Origin: an uncultured Ignavibacteria bacterium
GTDB lineage: Bacteria > Bacteroidota > Ignavibacteria > Tepidaquicellales > OLB5
NCBI GenBank assembly: GCA_937873695.1
Contig: CALMYL010000008.1
Location: forward strand, 299,369 to 363,368
Direction: 5' to 3'
DNA length: 64,000 nt
Below are positions 17,695 through 26,143 of this stretch, in pieces. The notes beneath the pieces were generated by a model. The model ran no database searches and was not told where the DNA came from. It saw only the letters and a program-made list of their open reading frames with translations. A program made the position numbers and the translations under genes. The stretch's first letter is position 1. Every line of letters starts with the position of its first letter.

Positions 17695-17784
17695 AATACG
17701 TTATTTTCTTTGTTTTTTGTGATAAATATCACCTAATATATGTTTTATACTTAAAAATTTCAATGTTAATCTAAAATTGAGGCT

Positions 17785-18681
17785 TTAAGCCCGAGTTGTT
17801 GTGTTTATCCTGTTTTTAAGCAATTTCAGGTTTTCATTTATCTTGTTCAGGTCTTCTGCGATCAGGTTTATTTCTTCTTCAACTGTAATATTTTTTAGTT
17901 CTTCACGTATTCTTGCCAGTTCTTTGATTTCTTCCTCTTTATTTGTCTCTTCCATACCGCTTATTATTACACCGATAAACAAATTCAGCATTATCATTGT
18001 GCCAAGCAGTATAAAACTTACAAAATAAACCGGAGCCGCAAACGGATGAGCAGATGGAACCCTGAAAGTATCCGGGAAATTTTCATATCCATAAACATTG
18101 CTTCCGTAAACCTGTATGTTCATGAAATCAATCCAGCCTTCAAGTGTGATTGTCTTGAACAACGTCATCATAGTAACCTGCAGGCTGCCGAAATGAATTG
18201 GATCGTTCTGTCCGAACATAAATGTTCCGATTACCGCATAAATGTAGAACAATAGAAATAACAGTATACCGACATAACTCATTGAAGGAATACTTTTAAG
18301 CAATGCGCCAACCAGAATTTGCAGCTTAGGCAGTGCGCTTACCAAACGGAAAACCCTGAGTATTCTTGCAAGACGAAGAACGGCAATATACGCGCCGCCA
18401 ATCGGCATAAAACAAACGGCAACAATTATGAAATCAAACACATTCCATCCGTCATTAAAGTATTCCCACGGTTTTGAGCCTTTTGCCCCTATTTTAATCA
18501 GTATTTCTGCCACAAAAATATACAGAACTATATGGTCAAGAAGGTGAAGCAGATCGCCGCTGGTTTGCATCAGAGCCGGGTAGGTTTCAAGTCCTACAAT
18601 GACTCCTGCGGCAAGTATTACTCCAACAATAAAGTACTGAAACGCCTTTGAATCAACAATTTTCCTGAAATATTCTGCCAT
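17785..18681 (-). CDS. Bacterial voltage-gated cation channel (NaChBac/BacNav-like)
   Basis: A 298-residue single-repeat 6-TM channel that would assemble as a tetramer. Helices S1-S3 span roughly 12-33, 47-66 and 79-96. S4 carries four arginines at every third position (R103, R106, R109, R112). S5 is about 136-157 and S6 about 212-243. The pore loop holds the selectivity filter TLEGW at 179-183, in place of TLESW of NaChBac and NavAb. The C-terminal ~45 residues are a charged coiled coil, as in BacNav tetramers. Whether it passes Na+ or Ca2+ cannot be settled by eye. It stands alone, with no linked partner. Confidence 0.9.
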   Translation of the reverse strand: MAEYFRKIVDSKAFQYFIVGVILAAGVIVGLETYPALMQTSGDLLHLLDHIVLYIFVAEILIKIGAKGSKPWEYFNDGWNVFDFIIVAVCFMPIGGAYIAVLRLARILRVFRLVSALPKLQILVGALLKSIPSMSYVGILLFLLFYIYAVIGTFMFGQNDPIHFGSLQVTMMTLFKTITLEGWIDFMNIQVYGSNVYGYENFPDTFRVPSAHPFAAPVYFVSFILLGTMIMLNLFIGVIISGMEETNKEEEIKELARIREELKNITVEEEINLIAEDLNKINENLKLLKNRINTTTRA

Positions 18682-18768
18682 AATAAAAAATTAATTTTAC
18701 GAATATATTTAAAAAGGGAATAAGACTCAATCAGCAGCCTTGAATAATCAAATTCAATAATGTAATAA

Positions 18769-19470
18769 TCAGATCAGTTTGCTTATAACATAAATTGCAG
18801 CAGTTTCACTGCGGAATTTTCTGGGGCCAAGCGATAAGACTTTAAAGCCATGTGCTGCTGCCAACTCAGTTTCACCGGCGGTGAAACCGCCTTCAGGACC
18901 GATAAACACATCAATTGTGCTGATTGGAACAATTATATCTGCTGTACTTATCCTCAATTCATTTTCTTTTTCATCTGCTATCAGTTTAAGCTCACCATTT
19001 GCCACTTTCAAGGCCTCTGCAAAGTGTAGAGGCTCAAATACTTTTGGCAGCATACAGCGCTGCGATTGTTTCATTGCCGCCAGTGCAATTGACTGCCACC
19101 GCTCAGTTTTATTTGTAGTTTTGTTGATAACGTGCTCGGTAATTACGGGATGTATTGTGTGTACGCCCAGCTCAACAGCCTTTTCAACTGCAAACTCAAA
19201 TCTATCCGGATTTTTTATCAGGCTTTGGTAAAGATTGATCTTCATTTTCGGCTCATTAAGGCTGCTTAATTTTTCTATAACATTGCAGTCTATAAGTTCC
19301 TTTGAAATGGTATTAATTTTGCAGCGGAAAACCGAGCCTTCTCCATCTGTTACATAAATTTCTTCGCCAGGCTGTTTGCGCAATACACGCCCCAGATGTT
19401 TGGCCTCATCATCCACAATAGCCAGTGTTCCTGATGATATATATTGTTTTGGAGTGTAGTAGAATTCCAT
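18769..19470 (-). CDS. rsmE: 16S rRNA (uracil-1498-N3)-methyltransferase RsmE
   Basis: A SPOUT-class methyltransferase that modifies U1498 of 16S rRNA using S-adenosylmethionine. The 233-residue length is typical. An N-terminal PUA-like part (EAKHLGRVLRKQPGEEIYV) is followed by the knotted domain with ERWQSIALAAMKQSQRCMLP, the signature FIGPEGGFTAGE and SLGPRKFRSETAA. The ATG sits two bases after the stop of the upstream BamA-like gene, so the pair forms an operon. Confidence 0.95.
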   Translation of the reverse strand: MEFYYTPKQYISSGTLAIVDDEAKHLGRVLRKQPGEEIYVTDGEGSVFRCKINTISKELIDCNVIEKLSSLNEPKMKINLYQSLIKNPDRFEFAVEKAVELGVHTIHPVITEHVINKTTNKTERWQSIALAAMKQSQRCMLPKVFEPLHFAEALKVANGELKLIADEKENELRISTADIIVPISTIDVFIGPEGGFTAGETELAAAHGFKVLSLGPRKFRSETAAIYVISKLI

Positions 19471-19471
19471 T

Positions 19472-20908
19472 TTAAAATTTAGCGGATAAACTGAAATTAA
19501 GTTCCCCGACAGTTGGCTTTCCCAGCCTGAAAACCCAGTCTGCCCTCAAAACATAGCCAAACGGAGCAATAATATTCACACCAATACCTGCGCCCGAGTA
19601 AAATCTTTTTGAAGAAATTTTTTCATTCTTGTACCACACAGTGCCTATATCATAAATAAGCGTGAAATATAATCCGTGCCTTATATCAAGGTTCTTGACA
19701 ATCGGAATATCTTTAACAAGTATCATATCTTTTCCGCGGATATACCTGGGTTTGATTACCGGTATTCTCAGTTCATTATAAACAGTGAAGACATCGTCAC
19801 CTTCATAAGCTTTGCCTTTCCATCCGCGCACATAATCTTCGCTGTAACCAAGATATTCATGATTGTAAACCGGTATTACTGCGCCCATTGCAAGGCTTGT
19901 ATAGAGTTTTGAAGCAAGTGTCAAATAATAATTCTTTGTTACAGGCAGGGGAATAAAACTCTGATTTTCCAGAATGAATCTTCCGAAATTCACTTCTTCA
20001 TCCAGGAAGCCGTATCTTTCATACAATGTTCTGAACATAAGACCCTTTGTTGCATACTCATTTATATCACGGCTATCCCATGAAATACCAGCTCCAAGTG
20101 TAATATACCTGTCTACACCATCTGCTGAAACCGTTCTGCCGGGCGCGTATTGAGAAACACGCAGGTGACTGAATTTGTACTCTGTAAACACCGAGAAATT
20201 TTTCCCGAAATACCTTCCCAAAGTAAGCTCCGCTTTGTACTGCACATTTTCGTAATTGCTGTCATTGTATGCAATAGTATTGGAGCCGCTCTCTCTGCCA
20301 ACTGCTGTGAGACTGCGGTTCCTTTGTCTCTGCCACGCGCCGCCAATGCCCATGAACAAATGCAGCTTTTCGCCTATCCATGGCACATAATAGCTTAAAC
20401 TAACCGAAGGATTATAAAACACTCTGAAACCCGCATTCAGTCTTTCATTTCGCCCGCGGAAGTTATCCCACCTTAAATTCATGCTGAGCCATATTTTTTT
20501 CCATTCGCCTTCTTCAATTCCGGCATTTGGCAAGGGGAGTATATACCACCTTTCCTTAACGTCAACGTTCAGCGCTATTTCCTTTTCGCCTACCGGCACA
20601 GGTATTATATCAACTTTTGTGAAGAGTGCCAGGTTATATATACTCAGCAGGTCTTCTGAATATTCTTTTAAAGTGAACCTGCTGTCTTTTTTAAGGTGCA
20701 TCTCGCGCAGAATGATATCATCTTTGGTGGTTTTGTTGCCTGTAATGATAATACTGCTTACCTTCAGGTTCAGTGTATCTATCTTAAGTGCGTTCTCTTC
20801 AAATTGCTTCTGAAGTGAGTCGTTTAAGCTTTCATTATACGGATCCGGTTCAACCTGCGCAAAAAGAACGAAAGGGGCAAATAGTACTAGTAAAAAAATA
20901 TATTTCAA
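19472..20908 (-). CDS. BamA/TamA-type outer-membrane protein (short, POTRA plus barrel)
   Basis: A 478-residue outer-membrane protein. A signal peptide covers residues 1-17. A POTRA-type domain follows (about 45-120, VSSIIITGNKTTKDDIILREM), then an omp85/surface-antigen barrel from ~150 with LGAGISWDSRDINEYATKG, the lid-motif-like EDYVRGWKGK and a C-terminal strand ending NFSLSAKF. At one or two POTRAs it is shorter than housekeeping BamA, so it is a paralog of unknown cargo. Located just upstream of rsmE in one transcription unit. Confidence 0.85.
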   Translation of the reverse strand: MKYIFLLVLFAPFVLFAQVEPDPYNESLNDSLQKQFEENALKIDTLNLKVSSIIITGNKTTKDDIILREMHLKKDSRFTLKEYSEDLLSIYNLALFTKVDIIPVPVGEKEIALNVDVKERWYILPLPNAGIEEGEWKKIWLSMNLRWDNFRGRNERLNAGFRVFYNPSVSLSYYVPWIGEKLHLFMGIGGAWQRQRNRSLTAVGRESGSNTIAYNDSNYENVQYKAELTLGRYFGKNFSVFTEYKFSHLRVSQYAPGRTVSADGVDRYITLGAGISWDSRDINEYATKGLMFRTLYERYGFLDEEVNFGRFILENQSFIPLPVTKNYYLTLASKLYTSLAMGAVIPVYNHEYLGYSEDYVRGWKGKAYEGDDVFTVYNELRIPVIKPRYIRGKDMILVKDIPIVKNLDIRHGLYFTLIYDIGTVWYKNEKISSKRFYSGAGIGVNIIAPFGYVLRADWVFRLGKPTVGELNFSLSAKF

Positions 20909-20960
20909 ATTGATGGTTTTTATTGGCTGTGTTTATTAATTGAAAATGATTAACGAATTG

Positions 20961-23084
20961 TTATAAACTGTATTTCTTTTTTAATTCCATTGCCTGCGGG
21001 AAATTAGGAACCGCAGCTAAGGAAAGTTCAATATATTTACTGGCATCTTCAGTTCTGCCGGTGGTTATAAGATATGAGGCAGAAGCTGTCAGCATCATCG
21101 CATAGGAGCGCATTAACGTCTCGTAGTAATAATCCTTAGGGGCTGCAGGCGTGAATTTGAAATCGTACACTTTATAATCTGCAACCTGGTTATTCTTAAG
21201 CTGGTCCTTTGGTACCATTCTGAATAACAGCCCGTCAGGCAGTCTGATAAAATCCTGCGCGAATGGCTCATTCTTATTCTGTTCAATTTCCCAGGTAATG
21301 TAGCTTCTGCGGTTTGGATTATTTTTCACGAAGCTTGTCATCATTTCCTCAAAAAGCTTCATAATATTGCGGGTGTCGTAGGGTATATCATGTTCAAACT
21401 TATACAGCTCGGGCAGGAATCTTTCAATTTCAGCGCGGGAATTATTGTAAACTTCGGGGTAGTTGTTTTCGAGGAACTTAAAGTACCAGCTTCTGCGAAG
21501 CAGCTCTTTATCTATAACAACTATATCGGGCCTTATGTTCTTCACAAAATGGAAATACCAGCTTGCCGAAACCCAGAAATCCCATTGACTTGAAATTATT
21601 ATACTGTTAGGCTCTGCATTCTGAAAGATGTTCATTGTGAACTCTTCGACAAAGTGGTTCTTGCTTTCATCGTTTCCGGCGTAATTTGCATTCAAAGCTA
21701 TCAGCGATGTTAATGCTACAACAACACCAAATGCCAGGCGCTGTATGTTTGTCTTCAGCATCACGGCAAGCTGTGTGTAAATAAACACAGCCCCGAAGCC
21801 GATCCATACGGCAAGCGTAATGTATGCAAGCAGAAAGTATGAGTATATATCGTTAATATCGTAATTGATAGAGTAGAACAAACAGCCAAAGAAAGTAAGG
21901 AATGTGAAGTAATATATCCGCGTATTGAAGCGTGAAAGAAAATAAATGCCTAAAATGGATAGCAATACCAGACCCGTGCCGAACTCACTCCAAAGCGAAG
22001 CGGAAAATTTTTTGAACTGGGTATTCACTATCTCTGATGAACCTGAAATTAGCAGGTAGCCAAGTACGCACACTATAATAAAGAAAATAAAATGCATGGC
22101 TTGATTTAGAGTCTTTTGTTTTATGAGTCCGTAAACAGCCAGCCCGACAGTTGTGCCCATTAACAATAGAAAGGCGGGGATAGAACCCTTTGCGCTGAAG
22201 ATCCACACAGAAAACTGCTTGCCTGTTATGTGCCAGTAAAATCTTTCAAAATTATACGGGTTGCCCCATATCAATGTCGGGTTCATATTAGCTCTAATGG
22301 GCAGATATATGTAGACTGAAAATCCCACAACAAAACATACAGCCATAAATGCAAGCAGCTTATATAGCCTATGTTTATTGTATACGTTTGTATAGAAGAA
22401 CAAAGTCAGGCAAGCCGGTGCCAGCAGTATTGTTGTTAAGTGGTTGGTGAATGAGAGCCCGAGTAAAAACGCGAATATAAGATAATACTTATTCTGAGTT
22501 ATGAAAGAGCTTTCGTTATCATTTCGTTTTGTGCTGAATACAGCCTTCATGAAAACGAACATCAGAGTTGAAAGGAAGAATACATGCAGGGGATAAACTT
22601 CCACGGAGTTTGCCGCTGCCCAGTAGGTCTTACTGAAAGCAAGTACAAGCGCCGCGAATCCGGAAACTGTATATACTATAATATCAGGTATAGTTGTGAT
22701 TTTTTCTTTAATTGCCGCGGCAGGTGATTTAGTGCTTTTGCCCTTAGGCTGCTTTGCAGCCGGTTTATCTTCTGCAATTGTGCCCTGCTGCATAAAAAAC
22801 TTAACCAGCATATAGAACATGAATATTCCCAGTGAACAGAAGAACGCGCTCATTAAATTGAGCCTGTATATTTCACTGGAGCCGATTGGAAGGAGAGTGA
22901 AAATATGTCCTATGATAGTGAAAAGCGGATAACCCGTAGGGTGTGCAATTCCGAGAGTTGTCGCAACGGCGGCAAGCTCACCGCTATCTATAAACCAGAC
23001 AGTTGGTGCAAGTGTCATAATATAGACCGCAAAGGCAATAATTCCCGCAGCAATACCGTATATATATGTAAGCTTTTTCATCAA
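20961..23084 (-). CDS. DUF2723 membrane protein (TMEM260/O-mannosyltransferase-like)
   Basis: A 707-residue polytopic membrane protein with about eleven hydrophobic helices in the first 470 residues. The N-terminus carries the DUF2723 hallmark LAPTVWFIDSGELAAVATTL followed by IAHPTGYPLFT, resembling GT-C glycosyltransferases with an acidic residue in the first outside loop. Human TMEM260 of this family is a protein O-mannosyltransferase. By analogy this may glycosylate exported proteins, but that is inference. The soluble C-terminus (~480-707) ends in a TPR-like segment (DASKYIELSLAAVPNFPQAMELKKKY). A low-complexity Lys/Ala stretch lies around 110-130. Confidence 0.85.
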   Translation of the reverse strand: MMKKLTYIYGIAAGIIAFAVYIMTLAPTVWFIDSGELAAVATTLGIAHPTGYPLFTIIGHIFTLLPIGSSEIYRLNLMSAFFCSLGIFMFYMLVKFFMQQGTIAEDKPAAKQPKGKSTKSPAAAIKEKITTIPDIIVYTVSGFAALVLAFSKTYWAAANSVEVYPLHVFFLSTLMFVFMKAVFSTKRNDNESSFITQNKYYLIFAFLLGLSFTNHLTTILLAPACLTLFFYTNVYNKHRLYKLLAFMAVCFVVGFSVYIYLPIRANMNPTLIWGNPYNFERFYWHITGKQFSVWIFSAKGSIPAFLLLMGTTVGLAVYGLIKQKTLNQAMHFIFFIIVCVLGYLLISGSSEIVNTQFKKFSASLWSEFGTGLVLLSILGIYFLSRFNTRIYYFTFLTFFGCLFYSINYDINDIYSYFLLAYITLAVWIGFGAVFIYTQLAVMLKTNIQRLAFGVVVALTSLIALNANYAGNDESKNHFVEEFTMNIFQNAEPNSIIISSQWDFWVSASWYFHFVKNIRPDIVVIDKELLRRSWYFKFLENNYPEVYNNSRAEIERFLPELYKFEHDIPYDTRNIMKLFEEMMTSFVKNNPNRRSYITWEIEQNKNEPFAQDFIRLPDGLLFRMVPKDQLKNNQVADYKVYDFKFTPAAPKDYYYETLMRSYAMMLTASASYLITTGRTEDASKYIELSLAAVPNFPQAMELKKKYSL

Positions 23085-23205
23085 AATTCTACAAATATAG
23101 TTAGATTTATATTAATTTAAAGGGATTAACTCGGGAGAGTGCCTGTCTATATGCATGCTTTTCCAAATCCTGAGAATAGGAAAGAGAGTGGTGGTGGATA
23201 AAAAC

Positions 23206-23238
23206 AAACCTGCCAGATTCACAAGATATGGCAGGTTT
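23206..23238 (-). terminator. Intrinsic terminator after the CADD-like gene
   Basis: Perfect 10-bp stem AAACCTGCCA/TGGCAGGTTT around a 13-nt loop; on the minus strand TTTGTTTTTATCC follows. It stands 80 bp beyond the stop of the CADD-like gene. Confidence 0.75.
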
Positions 23239-23290
23239 ATAATTTTATGCCTTTTGACTTTCAAGAAAATGTCTGTATACATTTTCGCAG

Positions 23291-23306
23291 TCCCGCTTTA
23301 GCGGGA
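23291..23306. repeat. Short palindrome of the TCCCGC/GCGGGA family
   Basis: TCCCGC, TTTA loop, GCGGGA, 12 bp before the 3' end of the CADD-like gene. The same core is seen at 39449-39464 and inside the composite palindrome at 46066-46088. Confidence 0.6.
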
Positions 23307-23317
23307 TTACTTACATA

Positions 23318-23995
23318 TTAATTCACATAAACCCCATCAAGCATCTGCCAGTATAATCCGGCGGATTTTTCTGCAGCATCAAGAACCCTGTTCTGGTCTT
23401 CCTGTGTTTTGCAGCTTGCAATTATTGCATCAAGCTCAGACTTGCTGTGATATATATCAGCTTCATGATGTACTGCGAAGAATTCGAGTGCCTTTTCGCT
23501 ATCTATATTATAGAATTTCTTCAAGCCGTCAATTTTAACCTGTGATACTTCGGGTATCTGTTTTTCATAGCCGAATAAAGCGGCGAGTCCGATACGGTAA
23601 TCTTCATTCCTGCACAGGTCATAGAATCCTTTAATTGACCTTTTAACTTCATCAACTACTTCAACGTTTTCAGCTTCTTCAGCGCTTACGCCAAGTGAAT
23701 TGGCGAAGTTCATCCAGAGTGTCGGATGGTCGCTGATACCTGTCTTGTAGCCGTCTTCATCGGCAATGTTTTCAACAAGCATTTTGCGTGTTTCGGTATC
23801 CATGCAGTTGCTGTGGACTGAGCTTACGAACATCGGGAAATGTTTCACAAAGTGGTAATACTGCTTTGCGTAATCCTGAAGTTCGCCAATGGTTAGCTTG
23901 CCTTCGTTCCATTTCTGGTAGAATGGATGTTTAAGTATGCTTTTCTCCTCAAGAATTCTGTCGAGTTCTTTTGTGAGCTGCTCTGATGTCATCAT
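23318..23995 (-). CDS. CADD-like haem-oxygenase-fold dimetal protein, candidate sacrificial p-aminobenzoate synthase
   Basis: A 225-residue helical protein of the TENA/PqqC/haem-oxygenase fold, closest by eye to the CADD folate-related family. CADD from Chlamydia makes p-aminobenzoate from one of its own tyrosines using a dinuclear metal site. Candidate ligands are E80 (IADEDG), H90 (SDHPTLW), E144 (FGYEKQIPE), H176, D180 and H183 (VHHEADIYHS). Y26 (HPFYQKW) fits the sacrificed tyrosine and K154 the catalytic lysine, with nearly constant offset from Chlamydia numbering as I recall it. AGGAG precedes the ATG-ATG start. No other folate gene is nearby. It could instead be a different oxidase of this fold. 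Confidence 0.82.
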   Translation of the reverse strand: MMTSEQLTKELDRILEEKSILKHPFYQKWNEGKLTIGELQDYAKQYYHFVKHFPMFVSSVHSNCMDTETRKMLVENIADEDGYKTGISDHPTLWMNFANSLGVSAEEAENVEVVDEVKRSIKGFYDLCRNEDYRIGLAALFGYEKQIPEVSQVKIDGLKKFYNIDSEKALEFFAVHHEADIYHSKSELDAIIASCKTQEDQNRVLDAAEKSAGLYWQMLDGVYVN

Positions 23996-24070
23996 TTATT
24001 ATTTTCTCCTTTTTACCGAATACTTTAGTATCAAAGCAAAGTCGGTTTATTTTTTAATTTAATATTTTTT

Positions 24071-24099
24071 TGCCTTTTGCTTTTTGCCTTCTGCCTTAT
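24071..24099. repeat. Degenerate heptamer tract (GGCAAAA type) at a stop codon
   Basis: Read on the minus strand, immediately after the TAA of the cytochrome gene: GGCAGAA, GGCAAAA, AGCAAAA, GGCAAAA. Four period-7 units, purine-rich. Confidence 0.75.
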
Positions 24100-24659
24100 A
24101 AGCCCTTAACATACTTAACCGCCGCGTCAATTTCTTCATCGGTTAGTTTTCCCTTAAACGAAGGCATATCTTCGTCATCATCAGTCTTGCCCTTTTTGCC
24201 GTTCTCAATTATCTGTTTAAGTTTGTTATTGCTGGTACCTTTTACTTCACTTGATGTCAGGTCAGGTACGCCTTCAACTTTGCCCTTGCCATCTTTACCA
24301 TGGCACTTGGCGCATTTCTTTGGCCATATAGCTGCAAAATCAACGTTACTTTCAGGACGCTGATCTTGTTTAAGTGTTTCTTCAAGTTTCTTTTTCTCTT
24401 CTTCTTTTTTCTTCTCTTCCTCTTTCTTTTTTTCTTCTTCCTTTTTCTTGTCATCAGTCTTCACTGAATCTTTCTTCACTTCCTGCTGCTGTGTTTGCTG
24501 CTGGGTATTTTGCTGCTGCTGAATTGTCTGCTGCTGTGTTTTGCTGGTATCCTGGGTTGTTGTGGTGTCATCTTTCTTTCCGCATGATGGCAGTATAACA
24601 GATGCGCTCCAGAAAAGCACCAGAACGATGAAAGTAAAAAATCTTGTTGTTGTTTTCAT
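24096..24659 (-). CDS. Monohaem cytochrome c lipoprotein with low-complexity linker
   Basis: A 187-residue exported electron carrier. The N-terminus has a signal sequence and a lipobox-like LPSC with Cys26, so it is probably a lipoprotein. Residues 41-60 are Gln-rich and 68-92 are alternating KKK/EEE blocks, which form a long charged spacer. The class I cytochrome c domain starts near 105 with haem motif CAKCH (116-120) and a likely axial methionine M165 (EDMPSF). The end LTDEEIDAAVKYVKGL is the usual C-terminal helix. The long spacer would hold the haem away from the membrane. Redox partner unknown. Confidence 0.88.
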   Translation of the reverse strand: MKTTTRFFTFIVLVLFWSASVILPSCGKKDDTTTTQDTSKTQQQTIQQQQNTQQQTQQQEVKKDSVKTDDKKKEEEKKKEEEKKKEEEKKKLEETLKQDQRPESNVDFAAIWPKKCAKCHGKDGKGKVEGVPDLTSSEVKGTSNNKLKQIIENGKKGKTDDDEDMPSFKGKLTDEEIDAAVKYVKGL

Positions 24660-24963
24660 TGAGTGATTCCCGTATATTGTTTTTTAAAATAATCGCTCAA
24701 TTTAGCTAATGAGCAAGTAATATTCAATGCAAAGAAATTTTTCGGCAAAGCCCGGCCCATCAAACTGAAAGCGAGACCGTTACTTCATGCTTTCATCCCA
24801 AAACGAATTATGACGGACTACACGGGATTTTGCTACCTAAAATTTCATAAATTTAAAAGTCACAAAATAAATAATTAGTTTTTAAACAGTTTCTTTTAAT
24901 AATTTTTTAACTAAATTTGATTTCACTTCTAACAAAAATTTAGTAAGTTACTGTTTATCTATT
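24660..24963. other. 304-bp gap between divergent genes, nothing clear seen
   Basis: Between the cytochrome gene (minus) and adk (plus). The half next to adk is AT-rich and must hold its promoter, but I find no well-spaced TTG/TAnnTTTG pair. No ORF or hairpin of note. Confidence 0.5.
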
Positions 24964-25512
24964 ATGTATTTGATAATTTTAGGTCCCCCGGGAGCGGGGA
25001 AGGGCACACAATCTGTTCTGATTGCCCGAGAACTGGGTTTGAAGCATCTTTCTACCGGAGAGATCCTGCGGCATGCTGTCACTAAGGGCACACCTCTGGG
25101 TCTAAAAGCAAAGGAAGTTATGGATGCAGGAAACCTGGTATCCGATGATATTATGGTTGGTATTATTAAAGATGCAATTTCAGCAGATGATGCCAGGAAG
25201 GGATTTATACTTGACGGTTTTCCCAGAACAATAGAGCAGGCAAAAGAGTTAGATAAGATAATGGATTCATTGTGGTATGATTCTGTAAAAGTGATAAATA
25301 TCACCCTGGATGACAATGAGCTTATCAGGCGAATGCTTGGCAGAGGCAGGGTTGATGATACTGAAGAAACCATTAAAAACAGGCTGAATGTGTACAAAGC
25401 TCAGACAGCTCCCGTAAAAGAGCATTATAGCTCAAAATCGGCGGTTTTTGATATATATGGAATTGGAAGTATTAACGAGATAAACGAGAAAATACTGGAT
25501 GTGCTTAAGTAA
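24964..25512 (+). CDS. adk: Adenylate kinase (short-LID form)
   Basis: Interconverts ATP + AMP and two ADP in the cytoplasm. 182 residues, with P-loop GPPGAGKGTQ, the AMP-site segment HLSTGEILRHAV, DGFPRTIEQA and LGRGRVDDTEETIKNRL. The LID is reduced to a few residues (GRGRVDD), so there is no Cys4 zinc site as in long forms. The ATG at 24964 places the P-loop at residues 7-16, as expected. STAS and Exb genes follow after 168 bp. Confidence 0.95.
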   Translation: MYLIILGPPGAGKGTQSVLIARELGLKHLSTGEILRHAVTKGTPLGLKAKEVMDAGNLVSDDIMVGIIKDAISADDARKGFILDGFPRTIEQAKELDKIMDSLWYDSVKVINITLDDNELIRRMLGRGRVDDTEETIKNRLNVYKAQTAPVKEHYSSKSAVFDIYGIGSINEINEKILDVLK

Positions 25513-25607
25513 GGCAGATTGGCATAATACTTGATTTCATTAATTGATAATACTAACTGTGCAGATAATTTTCTCTTTAATATTTCGTAAAAAACAGCAA
25601 TATTTGA

Positions 25608-25638
25608 TTGCAAATAATAAAAAATCAGTTTATCTTTG
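25608..25638 (+). promoter_or_regulatory. Putative promoter for the STAS gene
   Basis: TTG at 25608-25610, a 20-bp spacer, and TATCTTTG at 25631-25638, a perfect TAnnTTTG. It leaves a leader of about 35 nt before the ATG at 25681. Consensus-based. Confidence 0.6.
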
Positions 25639-25680
25639 CCATTAGACAATCCAAATTAATAAAATCTACAACACTACAAT

Positions 25681-26034
25681 ATGAGCTCACACATTAAGGA
25701 GTCATCTTTACAGGATGGGAAAATTCAGGTTTTAAAGCTAAAAGGTAATTTTGTAGGAGGCGATGAAACAGATGAACTGCAGAATACGATCAAGAAACTT
25801 TCTGAAGAAGGTAACCTGAAACTCGTAATTGATTTGGGCGAGGTTTCCTATCTTAACAGTTCAGCTCTTGGCGTACTAATTTCAGCTCACGCAAATTATA
25901 CTAAAAGAGAAGGCAAAGTAAAACTTTGCCAGCTGAATAAAAATCTTGAGAATTTGTTTGTTATCACAAAGCTTAGCCTGATATTTGATACATATCCGTC
26001 TGAAATGGAAGCTGTAGCCTCTTTTTCTGACTGA
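25681..26034 (+). CDS. STAS-domain anti-sigma factor antagonist-like protein
   Basis: A 117-residue single STAS domain of the SpoIIAA/RsbV type. The key segment VIDLGEVSYLNSSALGVLI places the likely phosphorylated serine at S60 or S61; the usual preceding Asp is replaced by Asn (N59). Such proteins switch partner between an anti-sigma kinase and a phosphatase such as the one at 4367-6895, but no RsbW-type kinase gene is seen here. Own promoter likely. Confidence 0.85.
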   Translation: MSSHIKESSLQDGKIQVLKLKGNFVGGDETDELQNTIKKLSEEGNLKLVIDLGEVSYLNSSALGVLISAHANYTKREGKVKLCQLNKNLENLFVITKLSLIFDTYPSEMEAVASFSD

Positions 26035-26143
26035 AACGGGTAAAAAGTTTTTAAAGCTAATATAATATTTTCATACAGGGAATATATTTTAAGACTAAGA
26101 ATAAAAAAGAAACTCAATAATCTATTGGAGGAATAACTTAACT

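Noticed and set aside
18735-18770. A possible fifth heptamer tract after rsmE
   Set aside because: TGATTAT recurs 21 bp apart, but the intermediate units do not match; it can be explained by AT-rich sequence.
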